35,035 nt of DNA from Candidatus Pacearchaeota archaeon (GTDB lineage: Archaea > Nanobdellota > Nanobdellia > Pacearchaeales > GW2011-AR1). The notes beneath the pieces were generated by a model. It had not been told where the DNA came from, searched no databases, and saw only the letters and a program-made list of their open reading frames with translations. Below are positions 14,021 to 23,000 of the stretch, piece after piece. Location of the stretch: contig JAGVWP010000011.1 in the NCBI GenBank assembly GCA_018304985.1, positions 1 through 35,035 on the forward strand, in the 5' to 3' direction. The translations under genes and the position numbers were made by a program. Every line of letters begins with the position of its first letter. The stretch's first letter is position 1.

Positions 14021-16189
14021 ATGAAGAGCAAGAGGATATTGGTTTTAGCTGGAATATTCTTTATATTCCTAATAATATTAAGTTTCAGTATTTCTGCATT
14101 TTCCCTTAATGATTTCTTTAAATGGCTAAAGGGAGAAAAGGAGGTAAGATTAAACCCTGATGAAAACGGATTAATTCTTTATATTCCTTTTAATGACTCA
14201 AAAGATGATGTTACTGGAAATTATGATACCAGCTGCAGAAGCGGCTCTTGCCCTGTTCAAGCTGAAGGCAAGATAAATAACTCTTACAAATTTGACGGAG
14301 TAAATGATTATTTAAAAGTTATTGATAATGAAAAATTTGCATTTGCCAAGGGGGATAATTATACAATTTCTGCTTGGGTTAATATATCAAAAAAAGATCC
14401 AAAAAGATCTTATCCTGCCATAATACAAAAATGGGAGGATACTGAAACATCAATAATGATTCCATTTGAAATGAGCTATGAAAATATAACGGGAAAAATA
14501 ATATGCGGAATAAACAATGGAAGCGCAAGCATATCTACAAAATCCAATGATGTTATACAAGAAAACCAATGGAATATGATAACTTGCATCTATAACAGCA
14601 GTGATATTGTTATGTATGTAAATGGCAATTTTAACAACAAGGTTTCTTATACGATTTTAAGCGGGAATTTTAATAATAACAAAGACATCTGGATAGGATC
14701 AAAAGGAACAAACTACGGATTTTTAAATGCCTCAATTGATGATGTTAGAATTTATAATAAGGCATTGACAAAAGTGGAAATTGAAAATCTTTATTCACAA
14801 GTACAACCAACTCCAGCAATAAGCGCTTGTCCTGACAACCAGACAATTTTAAGATTATCTTCTGAAACAAATGCGCATGCTGGAACCGATACTAATTACC
14901 CGGTTAAAATTTGTTACAATAATATATTTGGAAAAGAATATATTTTTAATAATATAGCCCCCCTTAGAACTTGCAATGCCAATAATTGGATAGTTAACTT
15001 AAGCAGTTATAATAATGCTCATGGATTAATAATTGGTGGAACAACAAAAGTTTGTTATGGTGATCTGTCCTGCAGAAATGTAACTGGAACTTGCAATGCA
15101 ACTGAAAAATTAATTGTTTCTCTTTCTTCCTCGGAAAACGCTCATTTATCAAATTCAAGTGATTATCCCGTTAAGATATGCTGCAGTTCTGCTCAAGCGA
15201 ATCAAGTTCCAGTTGAAATCTGCAATAATAATATTGATGATGACAATGATAATTTAATTGATTGCGCTGATATTGCTGATTGTGGGAGCAATACTGCATG
15301 TCTACAAACAGGCAACTGCGCAATTGGAACAACTTTATGTTCTGATGGAATTTGCAGGCAGACATGCACAGAGTTTACATGCAATAACAATCTTCAATGT
15401 GAGGCTGGAGAAGGCTGTCAATGCAATGACTGCCATGGATTCCAGGATTCATGTAACGTTAATTTAACTTGCAGTTTCAGAACAAATACATGCCAGCAAT
15501 GTCCGAGTGGAACAGCATTTAACTCTGGAACAAAAACATGCGAACCTGATAGAGGAATTGGTGTTAGAATTCTTTCTCCTTTACAATGGGAAAAATTCAG
15601 CAATTCAAGAAATATTACATTTAATCAATCAAGTTACAGTATGAGAAAAGATTTGAATATAACCTGGGCATTTGGGGACGGAAGTTTTGCTAGAATAAAA
15701 AATTGCTTGACAAATGGCAATTGTAATACGACCCATAGATATAGGGAACAGGCACATTACACTATATTTGCAACTGTCAGAGAGCAGGGAGGAGTAAGAT
15801 CCAATAATAGTTTTGTAGATATCTTAGTATATAAACCCGGAATTAATGTTTTTGCAATTATAACAAGCCCTAAAACCGGGGAGAGAATTGAATCTGGAGA
15901 GGCAGTTTCATTTAATGCAAGCGGAAGTTATGCTGCTAAATGCGACTTGAATCAGTGTGAAAATGGAAAAACATGCTATACAGTTGGAGAGTTGAATTGT
16001 TATAACTTGCCAAGACCTCCACAGAATTATAGGCTTTGGTTTGAATGGACATTTGACGCCGGAACCCAGAATCAGGAAATTTTAATAGGCACATGGAATC
16101 AGAATTATACTCAAGTTGTAGAATTTGACAAGATATTTTCAAGAGAAGGTCAGCATTTTGCTTCATTGAGAGTTGGCTTTGAACAATAA
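14021..16189 (+). CDS. Secreted LamG / Cys-rich / PKD surface protein
   Basis: 722 residues. A signal peptide with an n-region MKSKR and hydrophobic core to about residue 27 is followed by a LamG (concanavalin A-like) domain at about 48-260 (ILYIPFNDS...YKFDGVNDYL...ISAWV...IDDVRIYNKAL). Three diverged repeats with the motif LSSxxNAH (about 270-390) follow, then a Ca-binding-like stretch NNNIDDDNDNLIDCAD (about 400-415), a Cys-rich region (about 415-510) and PKD-like beta domains (about 540-720, with ITWAFGDGSF). There is no C-terminal membrane anchor, unlike the neighbours, so it may be secreted or held by partners. LamG and PKD modules typically mediate binding to glycans or proteins. Confidence 0.8.
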   Translation: MKSKRILVLAGIFFIFLIILSFSISAFSLNDFFKWLKGEKEVRLNPDENGLILYIPFNDSKDDVTGNYDTSCRSGSCPVQAEGKINNSYKFDGVNDYLKVIDNEKFAFAKGDNYTISAWVNISKKDPKRSYPAIIQKWEDTETSIMIPFEMSYENITGKIICGINNGSASISTKSNDVIQENQWNMITCIYNSSDIVMYVNGNFNNKVSYTILSGNFNNNKDIWIGSKGTNYGFLNASIDDVRIYNKALTKVEIENLYSQVQPTPAISACPDNQTILRLSSETNAHAGTDTNYPVKICYNNIFGKEYIFNNIAPLRTCNANNWIVNLSSYNNAHGLIIGGTTKVCYGDLSCRNVTGTCNATEKLIVSLSSSENAHLSNSSDYPVKICCSSAQANQVPVEICNNNIDDDNDNLIDCADIADCGSNTACLQTGNCAIGTTLCSDGICRQTCTEFTCNNNLQCEAGEGCQCNDCHGFQDSCNVNLTCSFRTNTCQQCPSGTAFNSGTKTCEPDRGIGVRILSPLQWEKFSNSRNITFNQSSYSMRKDLNITWAFGDGSFARIKNCLTNGNCNTTHRYREQAHYTIFATVREQGGVRSNNSFVDILVYKPGINVFAIITSPKTGERIESGEAVSFNASGSYAAKCDLNQCENGKTCYTVGELNCYNLPRPPQNYRLWFEWTFDAGTQNQEILIGTWNQNYTQVVEFDKIFSREGQHFASLRVGFEQ

Positions 16190-16226
16190 AAAGAGCCTAC
16201 GGTTCTCTTTATGAACTCTCCCTTAA
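16190..16226 (+). repeat. 3' hairpin element (family 2)
   Basis: It starts at the stop codon of the LamG gene: AGAGCC-TAC-GGTTCT hairpin, then CTTTATGAACTCTCCCTTAA. The ATG within TTTATGAACTCTCC is part of this repeated element, so it should not be used as the start of the next gene. Confidence 0.55.
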
Positions 16227-16228
16227 AA

Positions 16229-17125
16229 ATGGAAATAAAGAAAAATAAAAAAGAGATGATGAAAAAAGAAAAAATAATATTGGTAGGATTAGTACTTGTG
16301 TTAATTAGTATTGTAAGTATTGGATTTGCAACTGCAGTTCCAATTTGGAGTGATGATACTGGAACTAATTTTTTTACAGGAGGAAATGTTATATGCAGTA
16401 TTTCCAGTTCGGGTTCATCATGGGTAGTGGGAGGAGTTCCAACTGATGGAATGAATGATTGTTATAATGAAAATGGGGTTGACATTAATGGAGATACAAA
16501 AACAAGCTGCTGTCCTAGCGGATATACTTGCAATCAGCAAACAGGAAATTGTGAAGCAGGTCCTATCCAACCACCTCCACCAACAGCAACATCATGCGCT
16601 GATTACAGCCAGGCTGATTGTGGAATTTTCCCTTTAACTGAAGAAATAAAAAATTCTATTGAAGAACAGGCAGATATAAAAGTTGATGGGGAATTAATAA
16701 GATTCTGTGATGAAGATTATTTAAATGATGATCCTAATATATGCCTTTATTTGGCCGAGTGTGCATGTAATTGGATAAATGATGTCTGCAAAGAAACATA
16801 TTTAGTCGGAGACCCTTGCGTTGATGGATTTGATCCAAATAATGTTAATAATGTTCCTAGATGCGAATACACAACAAATCAAGTTGAAAATAAATGTAAT
16901 GAACCTGAAAAAAGTATACTCCTCTCGTGGAATGCTTTGTTTAGATATCTGAATGGCACAAGAGCATTAGATTCAAGGAATTCGTGCCAAAGCGGATTCA
17001 AAGAATTCCCGTGCCCTGTAAAATCAACCCTTCCTTTTTTCGGAGCTTTAGGTTTTATGATAAGCATTTTAGCAATTGGAATGATTTATTATTTAATTGC
17101 GAGAAAGAAGATAAAATTTATCTAG
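16229..17125 (+). CDS. Surface protein with CPV/LPFF C-terminal anchor signature
   Basis: 298 residues from ATG 16229. An upstream in-frame ATG at 16211 lies inside a repeat element, and ATGs at 16256/16259 would give a cleaner signal peptide, MMKKEKIILVGLVLV. After the signal (to about residue 36) the mature part is Cys-rich (about 20 cysteines) with the motif YTCNQQTGNCEAG and a Pro-rich linker. The C-terminus is FPCPVKSTLPFFGALGF, a membrane helix, and RKKIKF. The same layout, and even the sequence just past the stop, recurs in the beta-helix protein at 20049. It follows the LamG gene closely and is probably co-expressed with it. No enzymatic domain is seen. Confidence 0.7.
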   Translation: MEIKKNKKEMMKKEKIILVGLVLVLISIVSIGFATAVPIWSDDTGTNFFTGGNVICSISSSGSSWVVGGVPTDGMNDCYNENGVDINGDTKTSCCPSGYTCNQQTGNCEAGPIQPPPPTATSCADYSQADCGIFPLTEEIKNSIEEQADIKVDGELIRFCDEDYLNDDPNICLYLAECACNWINDVCKETYLVGDPCVDGFDPNNVNNVPRCEYTTNQVENKCNEPEKSILLSWNALFRYLNGTRALDSRNSCQSGFKEFPCPVKSTLPFFGALGFMISILAIGMIYYLIARKKIKFI

Positions 17126-17133
17126 GAAATTGT

Positions 17134-17282
17134 TCTGAAATCATGCCATATCTTTACATGGATTATTAGAGAAAGTGATTGAATAAAAAGAACCAAGTTT
17201 CTCTTTATGAACTCTCCTTTTAAATGTAATATGATTAATCCATTTAATAAAACAGGTTAAATTTCTCACAACGAGAAATTTA
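17134..17282 (+). repeat. Repeat-filled spacer before rtcB (three elements)
   Basis: 17134-17182 is a ~50-nt element (GAAATCATGCCATATCTTTA, then AGAGAAAGTGATTGA). 17186-17223 is a 3' hairpin element (AAGAACCAAGTTTCTCTTTA then TGAACTCTCCTTTTAA). 17258-17282 is TAAATTTCTC/GAGAAATTTA with loop ACAAC. Three families occur in a row in one 230-nt gap. Confidence 0.5.
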
Positions 17283-17354
17283 GTGTTGAATTAATTTCAA
17301 AACTATAATACATAAAGTTTAATAAACAAGTATTCACTTCCTAAGATAATTAAA

Positions 17355-18779
17355 ATGAGCAAAGAAAAAATAAGGAAAATATCTGAAAATATTTATGAAA
17401 TAGAGAAAGAAGGCAAGATGAATGTGCCTGTTAGAGTTTACGCATCTTCAGATTTATTAAAAGATATGGAAAAAGACCAGTGTTTGCAGCAGGGAAAAAA
17501 TGTAGCAATGCTTCCCGGGATACAAAAATATTCAATCGTCCTTCCTGATGCGCATTTGGGCTATGGTTTTTCCATCGGAGGTGTTGCAGCTTTTGATTTA
17601 GATGAAGGAATTATAAGTCCGGGCGGAGTGGGTTTTGATATAAATTGCAGCGTCAGACTTTTAAGAACTAATTTAACAAAAAAAGATATTGAAGGCAAGG
17701 AAAAGCAAATATCCAAGGAAATGTATAAAGCAATTCCTTCAGGAGTTGGAAAAGGGACTAAAGTTAAGATTACAAAAGAAGAATTAAAAGAAATAATGCA
17801 ATATGGGGCAAAATGGGCTGTTGATAAAGGCTATGGAGTAAAAGAAGATTATGAATTTAGTGAAGAAAATGGTTGCATGAAAGAAGCTGATTCTTCTTGC
17901 GTCTCTGATACTGCAATTGCTAGAGGGATTAATCAGCTTGGAAGTATAGGCTCGGGAAATCATTTTTTAGAATTGCAGTATGTTGAAAAAATATTTGATA
18001 AAGAAACTGCTAGTGTTTTTGGTTTGGAAAAAGATGAAATTGTTATAATGATTCATTGTGGCTCAAGAGGATTTGGACACCAAATTGCTTCTGATTACAT
18101 GAAGCTAATGGAAGATGAATACGGGTTTGAAAATCTTCCAGACAGGCAGTTAATCTGCGCGCCAATAAATTCAAAGCTTGGAAAAGATTATTATAAGGCA
18201 ATGTGCGCTGCTGCTAATTTCGCATTCTGCAATAAACAAGTTTTAACTCATTTAACAAGAGAGGCAATGAAGAAATTTCTTCCAGATTTCAAGGCAGAAG
18301 TTGTTTATGACGTGTGCCATAACATTGCCAAGTTTGAAGAGCATGAAATAGATGGCAAGAAAGTAAAAGTATGTGTGCATAGAAAAGGTGCTACCAGAAG
18401 TTACGGACCCGGAAAAAAAGAATTGCCAAAAAAATACCAAGTTACAGGACAGCCAATTTTAATTCCTGGAAGCATGGGAACAGCAAGTTATGTTTTAGTC
18501 GGAACTAAAAAAGCAGAAGAGTTAAGCTTTGCAAGCACTGCTCACGGAGCAGGAAGAATGATGTCAAGGAATGAGGCAATGAAAAGATTCAGAAGCGAGG
18601 AAATTAAGGATGAAATGGAAAAAAAGAATATCGCTGTAACAGCCGGAAGCTGGAAATCTTTGGTTGAAGAAGCTTCGCAGGTTTACAAAAATGTCGACGA
18701 TGTTGTTAAAGTGAGTGATGAGCTAGGCATTGGGAATATAGTTGCCAGAATGAAGCCTATGGCTGTTATTAAGGGATAA
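17355..18779 (+). CDS. rtcB: tRNA-splicing ligase RtcB
   Basis: 474 residues, close to the archaeal norm and with no intein. RtcB joins 2',3'-cyclic phosphate and 5'-OH RNA ends with GTP and Mn2+. The metal and catalytic residues are all present: D95 and C98 (GVGFDINCSVR), H203 (GSGNHFLE), H234 (IHCGSRGFGHQ), H322 (DVCHNIAKFEEH), the H342 RKGATR loop, and H397 in HGAGR, the guanylylated histidine. It acts in tRNA intron splicing and RNA repair with archease (13324). The ATG follows a short A+T leader without Shine-Dalgarno; TATA-like GTTTAATAAAC lies about 30-35 nt upstream. Confidence 0.97.
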   Translation: MSKEKIRKISENIYEIEKEGKMNVPVRVYASSDLLKDMEKDQCLQQGKNVAMLPGIQKYSIVLPDAHLGYGFSIGGVAAFDLDEGIISPGGVGFDINCSVRLLRTNLTKKDIEGKEKQISKEMYKAIPSGVGKGTKVKITKEELKEIMQYGAKWAVDKGYGVKEDYEFSEENGCMKEADSSCVSDTAIARGINQLGSIGSGNHFLELQYVEKIFDKETASVFGLEKDEIVIMIHCGSRGFGHQIASDYMKLMEDEYGFENLPDRQLICAPINSKLGKDYYKAMCAAANFAFCNKQVLTHLTREAMKKFLPDFKAEVVYDVCHNIAKFEEHEIDGKKVKVCVHRKGATRSYGPGKKELPKKYQVTGQPILIPGSMGTASYVLVGTKKAEELSFASTAHGAGRMMSRNEAMKRFRSEEIKDEMEKKNIAVTAGSWKSLVEEASQVYKNVDDVVKVSDELGIGNIVARMKPMAVIKG

Positions 18780-18862
18780 AAATAAAAGATATTAATTATT
18801 AAAAATCTTAATCTAATAACCTTAAAATTATCATAACTAATTTAACTTACTATAAACCAAGT

Positions 18863-18965
18863 TAAATTTCTCATAAACGAGAAATTTATTATTGTATTAT
18901 TTTCAGAAAAGTTTTGAAATATTATAATAATTTTTCCTAATTTTTTATACTCATTCGCTAAGTTT
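18863..18965 (+). repeat. Spacer with TAAATTTCTC hairpin and ~50-nt element
   Basis: 18863-18888: TAAATTTCTC/GAGAAATTTA with a 6-nt loop. 18911-18965: TTTTGAAATATTATAATAAT, then CCTAATTTTTTATACTC, then CTAAGTTTT, a diverged family member. No gene is seen between rtcB and the convergent gene ending at 19009. Confidence 0.45.
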
Positions 18966-19008
18966 TAGCATATAAGCAATTTTCATTTCTATAACATTTA
19001 TATTCTCC

Positions 19009-19791
19009 TTATTTTACAGAAACCCTTATTTTTTGCAAATAAGATTTAAGATACTCATAAAGCATTTTTCCTTCTTCTAATGGAAGCAACCTTTTGTTTT
19101 CTTTGTGATCTTTTGCATAAACATATCTGTTATAAGCGGTTAAAGAGCATGAAATTTCCTCTATTAACTTAATAAAAGCATTTTTCCTGTAATCTTTATT
19201 TTTTATCAAGCAATCAATCATATAAAGAGTTCTTAATCTTAAAATCAGTGAATAAGCTATAGAGTCGCTTAATTTTCCATCGGGCTTTTTTTTCTCAATT
19301 TTATCTATTGAATTTTTTATTACCTTTAAGCTATTTTCTGTTGTATCTAAAAACCATTTAGTATTCTTTTTGGTTACTTCTATCTTTATCTCTTTTAGGA
19401 ATTTATTATTTAACAAAGGCCTCGCTTCTTTTAACATAGTCCCAATTGGCAATAAATTCTCGTTCAATTTATAGTTTAGCAAATCCAATGACACTATCAT
19501 TATCTCATAATTGCTTATTTTGATAAGTTCTTTACTTGTTTTTTCAGAAATAATCAAAATATCTATATCGCTTATTCCTTCCTGATCATTTCTTGCATAA
19601 CTTCCAACGAGATAAATGCCAATTATATCCTGCAAATCTATAATGGATTTAACAGCATCTAAGACTTCATATAATATCATCTCTGGAGATTTATCTACAA
19701 GCTCTATTCTTACCTGCTTATTCAGCCATGCTTTTGGCAGAACAACTGCAGATGCATTTCCTGATTTTATTGTTTTTTTTAACAGCTCCAT
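19009..19791 (-). CDS. AbrB-like / nucleotidyltransferase fusion with helical C-terminus
   Basis: 260 residues in three parts. Residues 1-32 (KKTIKSGNASAVVLPKAWL) are an AbrB/DUF2080-like swapped-hairpin strand pair. Residues 45-105 are a minimal nucleotidyltransferase fold with GSYARNDQEGISDIDILI: GS at 63-64 and the D75/D77 metal pair. Residues about 135-255 are all-helical, like the HEPN or four-helix partners of MNT proteins. MNT/HEPN pairs are toxin-antitoxin systems in which MNT adds AMP to HEPN. Here DNA-binding, transferase and helical parts lie in one chain. The helical part lacks an obvious Rx4-6H HEPN motif. The promoter with repeated operator-like boxes is at 19930-19960. Confidence 0.6.
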   Translation of the reverse strand: MELLKKTIKSGNASAVVLPKAWLNKQVRIELVDKSPEMILYEVLDAVKSIIDLQDIIGIYLVGSYARNDQEGISDIDILIISEKTSKELIKISNYEIMIVSLDLLNYKLNENLLPIGTMLKEARPLLNNKFLKEIKIEVTKKNTKWFLDTTENSLKVIKNSIDKIEKKKPDGKLSDSIAYSLILRLRTLYMIDCLIKNKDYRKNAFIKLIEEISCSLTAYNRYVYAKDHKENKRLLPLEEGKMLYEYLKSYLQKIRVSVK

Positions 19792-19929
19792 TTTATTTTT
19801 ATTTGTTATTTATTTCACTTGTTATTTATTTTCCTCTTCGTCTAGATATTCTTCATCTTCTTCCTTTATTTTCTTGAATTTCTCCTCTATTTCTTTTTTC
19901 CAGTAAGCTTTTTTATAATTTATATTTAT

Positions 19930-19960
19930 GTAAAGACATGTAAAGACATATTTATAAACC
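19930..19960 (-). promoter_or_regulatory. Promoter with tandem TGTCTTTACA boxes
   Basis: On the minus strand the TATA box GGTTTATAAATA (about 19949-19960) is followed by two tandem 10-bp boxes TGTCTTTACA (19930-19949), one helical turn apart. Each box is itself a TGT/ACA inverted repeat. Transcription would start at about 19929, with a 135-nt leader before the ATG at 19791. The boxes fit an operator, possibly for the AbrB-like domain of the encoded protein. Confidence 0.45.
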
Positions 19961-20000
19961 TTTCTAATACAGCAATTTAGATTTACTTTATAAACCATTT

Positions 20001-20037
20001 ATAAGATAGTTTTATAAATTTCATTTTTCTATCTTAT
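20001..20037 (+). promoter_or_regulatory. Promoter of the beta-helix gene bracketed by an inverted repeat
   Basis: The TATA box TTTTATAAATT (20010-20020) lies about 30 nt before the ATG at 20049. Perfect 9-bp arms ATAAGATAG (20001-20009) and CTATCTTAT (20029-20037) flank it, a layout that could allow looping or repressor binding. Confidence 0.45.
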
Positions 20038-20048
20038 TTATTAATAAA

Positions 20049-23000
20049 ATGAGGTGGAAGTTAAGAATATTTTTTGTTGCATTATTCGCTCTAGTTTTAA
20101 TATTTTTAAGTGTTGATGTAAGCGCTTTGCGATACATTACTGGATGCCAGAATATAGATATACCCGATACTTATGTGTTAACAAGGAATATTGATTTAAC
20201 TGCAGAGAGTTTTGCGCCTGGAACATTTAGTTGCATTAATATAAGAGCTAATGATGTAATTTTAGATGGTAATGGATATATGATTAAAGGCGACTCTTCT
20301 GTACAATCTGCAAGAGGAGTATATGCCGCAGATGTAACTAATATACATATTAGAAACCTTAAAATCATTAATAATCAAAAGGGAGAAGGTATTCGTTTTG
20401 ACGAAGTTGGAAATTCTGTTATAGAAGATAATGTTTTTTCTAATAATGAAATTGGAATTGGCATATATAATAGTGTTGCTACAACCATAAATAACAATAT
20501 GGCATGTGGGAATATTAATGATGATATTTTTTGCTATTATTCTACATCTCCCGATCTATCCAGTAATAAATTTACAAAAATTTCTTATGAAAGTTGCGGA
20601 GGAAAAGAACCGTCTGCAGATCCAACTTCATGCGACAATATTCAAATATCCTCATGCACAGACATTATAAGCCCTGGAACTTATGTTTTAAAACAAAATA
20701 TTTTAAGCGGTAAAACAAGCGGAGCTTGCATAAACATTAATTCGAATTTTGTTACTTTTGATGGCTGGAGTTCCTCAATAATCGGGAATAACGATCCGAA
20801 TGTTAATGGAATATATGCTTATGGCAAAAAAAATCTGGAAATAAAAAGGCTTAAAATAAGCAAATTTAACATCGGCATTTATATGTTTGGAAATGAGCCT
20901 GGCGGATATTTAACTGAATATTCTCTGATAGAAAATAATGAGGTTTATTCTAATAATTATAAAGGAATTTTTGTTGTGGGAAATAAAAATAGTTTAGTAG
21001 GAAATAAAGTTTCAAATTCTTATGATGGCATAATTATTGATGGGAATGAAAATAATATAACTAATAATGAAGCATGTGAAAATTCTTATCGTGACTTTTG
21101 GTGCTTTGATGGAGAAGGAAATTATGGCAATGAAAATAAACTTAGAAGGGTTACAAACTGCCGTTCAGGCTGGCCTCAGCAAGGGACTGATTATACTTTG
21201 TGCCCCATATCTCCTCCTTCTGGAACACCTGTAACTGGATGCATGATTCTCACCAATCCTGGAACCTACTTTTTAACCCAGGATATTGGAACTCCTCAAA
21301 ACCCATTTGATCCTGATCCTTCTTTTGAAACAAGTTGTATTGTAATAGGTGTTAATGGTGTTACTTTAGATGGAAGAGGATATAAAATAACCTGTGATTC
21401 TAGGGCTGGAGCAAATGCCGTTTTTGTAGATAGGCCTTTTAGCAATATAATTGTAAAAAATTTAAATATACAAAATTGCGCTGGAAGCGGCATAGAATTT
21501 AAAAGAGTATCTGGATCATCCGAATCAGCATCTATAGAAAAGAACACAATCATTTCAAGCGGATCTGGAATATCATTATTTAATACAAATAATATAAAGA
21601 TAGAAGATACCGCTGCATGTGGCAACACTTATGACATTAATTGCAATGGAGGCGCTTCAGGAACTAGTGGCGCTGGAAATGAATTTCTAAATGTTTACAG
21701 GCCGCAATGCGTAGGCACATGGCCAACAACTCCTGCAGACTACACTCCGTGTTACCAAATATCAAGCTGCGGAGATATTAAAGTTCCTGGAATTTATAAT
21801 TTAATAAATGATATAACAGGAAAAAGCGGTGAATCATGCATTAGGATTCTATCAGATAATGTTATTCTAAATGGGAATGGAAAGAAAGTTCAAGGAGTAA
21901 GTGGAAGCCTTGTAGGAATTGAAGTTTTAAGCAAAAAAAATATAACAATTAATCGAACAATTATAAATGGATTTAGCAATGGAATAAATTTTTTCTATAT
22001 CAGCAATTCTTCTATAATAAATAATATATTAAAATCAAATACTCATGGATTAAATCTTAATTTTATTACCAATGTTATAATAACAAATAATTCCTTAAAT
22101 TTAAACACAAACGGCATAAGCCTTTTAAATGGAGCAAATATAACCGTCAAAGAAAATAATGCCAGCATGAACAGCAACTGGGGAATTTATCTTTCAGATT
22201 TATCTAACAGCTCTGTTTTATTTAATAATATCCACCTTAACTCTAATGGTTTAAATTTAGGAAAAGAAATTAGCGCAATTGGAAGCGATAACAATAGTGT
22301 AAGTTATAACAACATAAGTTATAATACAAATAGTGGATTAACAATATATGGCAATAATCAAAACTTTACAAAAAATAATATAAGCAACAATGGCAATGGA
22401 GTAACTCTGCAAAGCGGGCAAAAAAATACCTTAGAAGATAATATTGCATGTAAAAATACAAATAAAGATTTTTATTGTATTAGCGGATCAAATACATTTG
22501 GAACAGGAAACCAATTTACAAGCATACGACAATGTGACGGAGTGTGGCCGCAATTCGGATCAGGCTATGTTTTATGCCCTTTTCCTGTAGATGTATGTAG
22601 AAATTTTGTAAATGATGATGGTGATACAGGAAATTTAATAGATATGGCTGATGCAGATAATCCTGCAAGCAGGGAATATTGCCCTTCAAATTTGTGCGCT
22701 GGAGATAATCCTCAACTAACCTATCCTGTTGCAGGAAATGTTAATACATCAAATCCGCCCAGTACAAAAGGAGTACCGTGGAATACTGGAGTAAATCCAA
22801 ATAAAATACCGAATATTGCGTGGTGTTGTCCATCAAACCAGTGTTTTTTTAATGGAATTGGATGCCAGCCAGATGGATTCAGATTTGCTAATCCTCCGTA
22901 TGATTTTGTATGTTCAGTAAATGGAAATAGCGCGGTCTGGTGCAATACCACATTTGTGAATAATGGGACAGGATATTGTGAATGTCCAAATCCTGGAACA

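Noticed and set aside
15171-15603. Several open frames on the opposite strand or other frames of the large surface-protein genes (for example 15171-15390, 21296-21628, 22721-22951)
   Set aside because: They lie wholly inside well-supported genes, have no promoter or Shine-Dalgarno, and show the biased composition of antisense frames.
19822-19929. E/K-rich frame of 35 codons on the minus strand (about ININYKKAYWKKEIEEKF and on) beginning at the predicted transcript start of the AbrB/nucleotidyltransferase gene
   Set aside because: It has no ATG, GTG or TTG; the first codon at the predicted transcript start would be ATA. A-rich sequence gives Lys/Glu-rich frames by chance. It may be a decayed small gene, but I cannot support a CDS.
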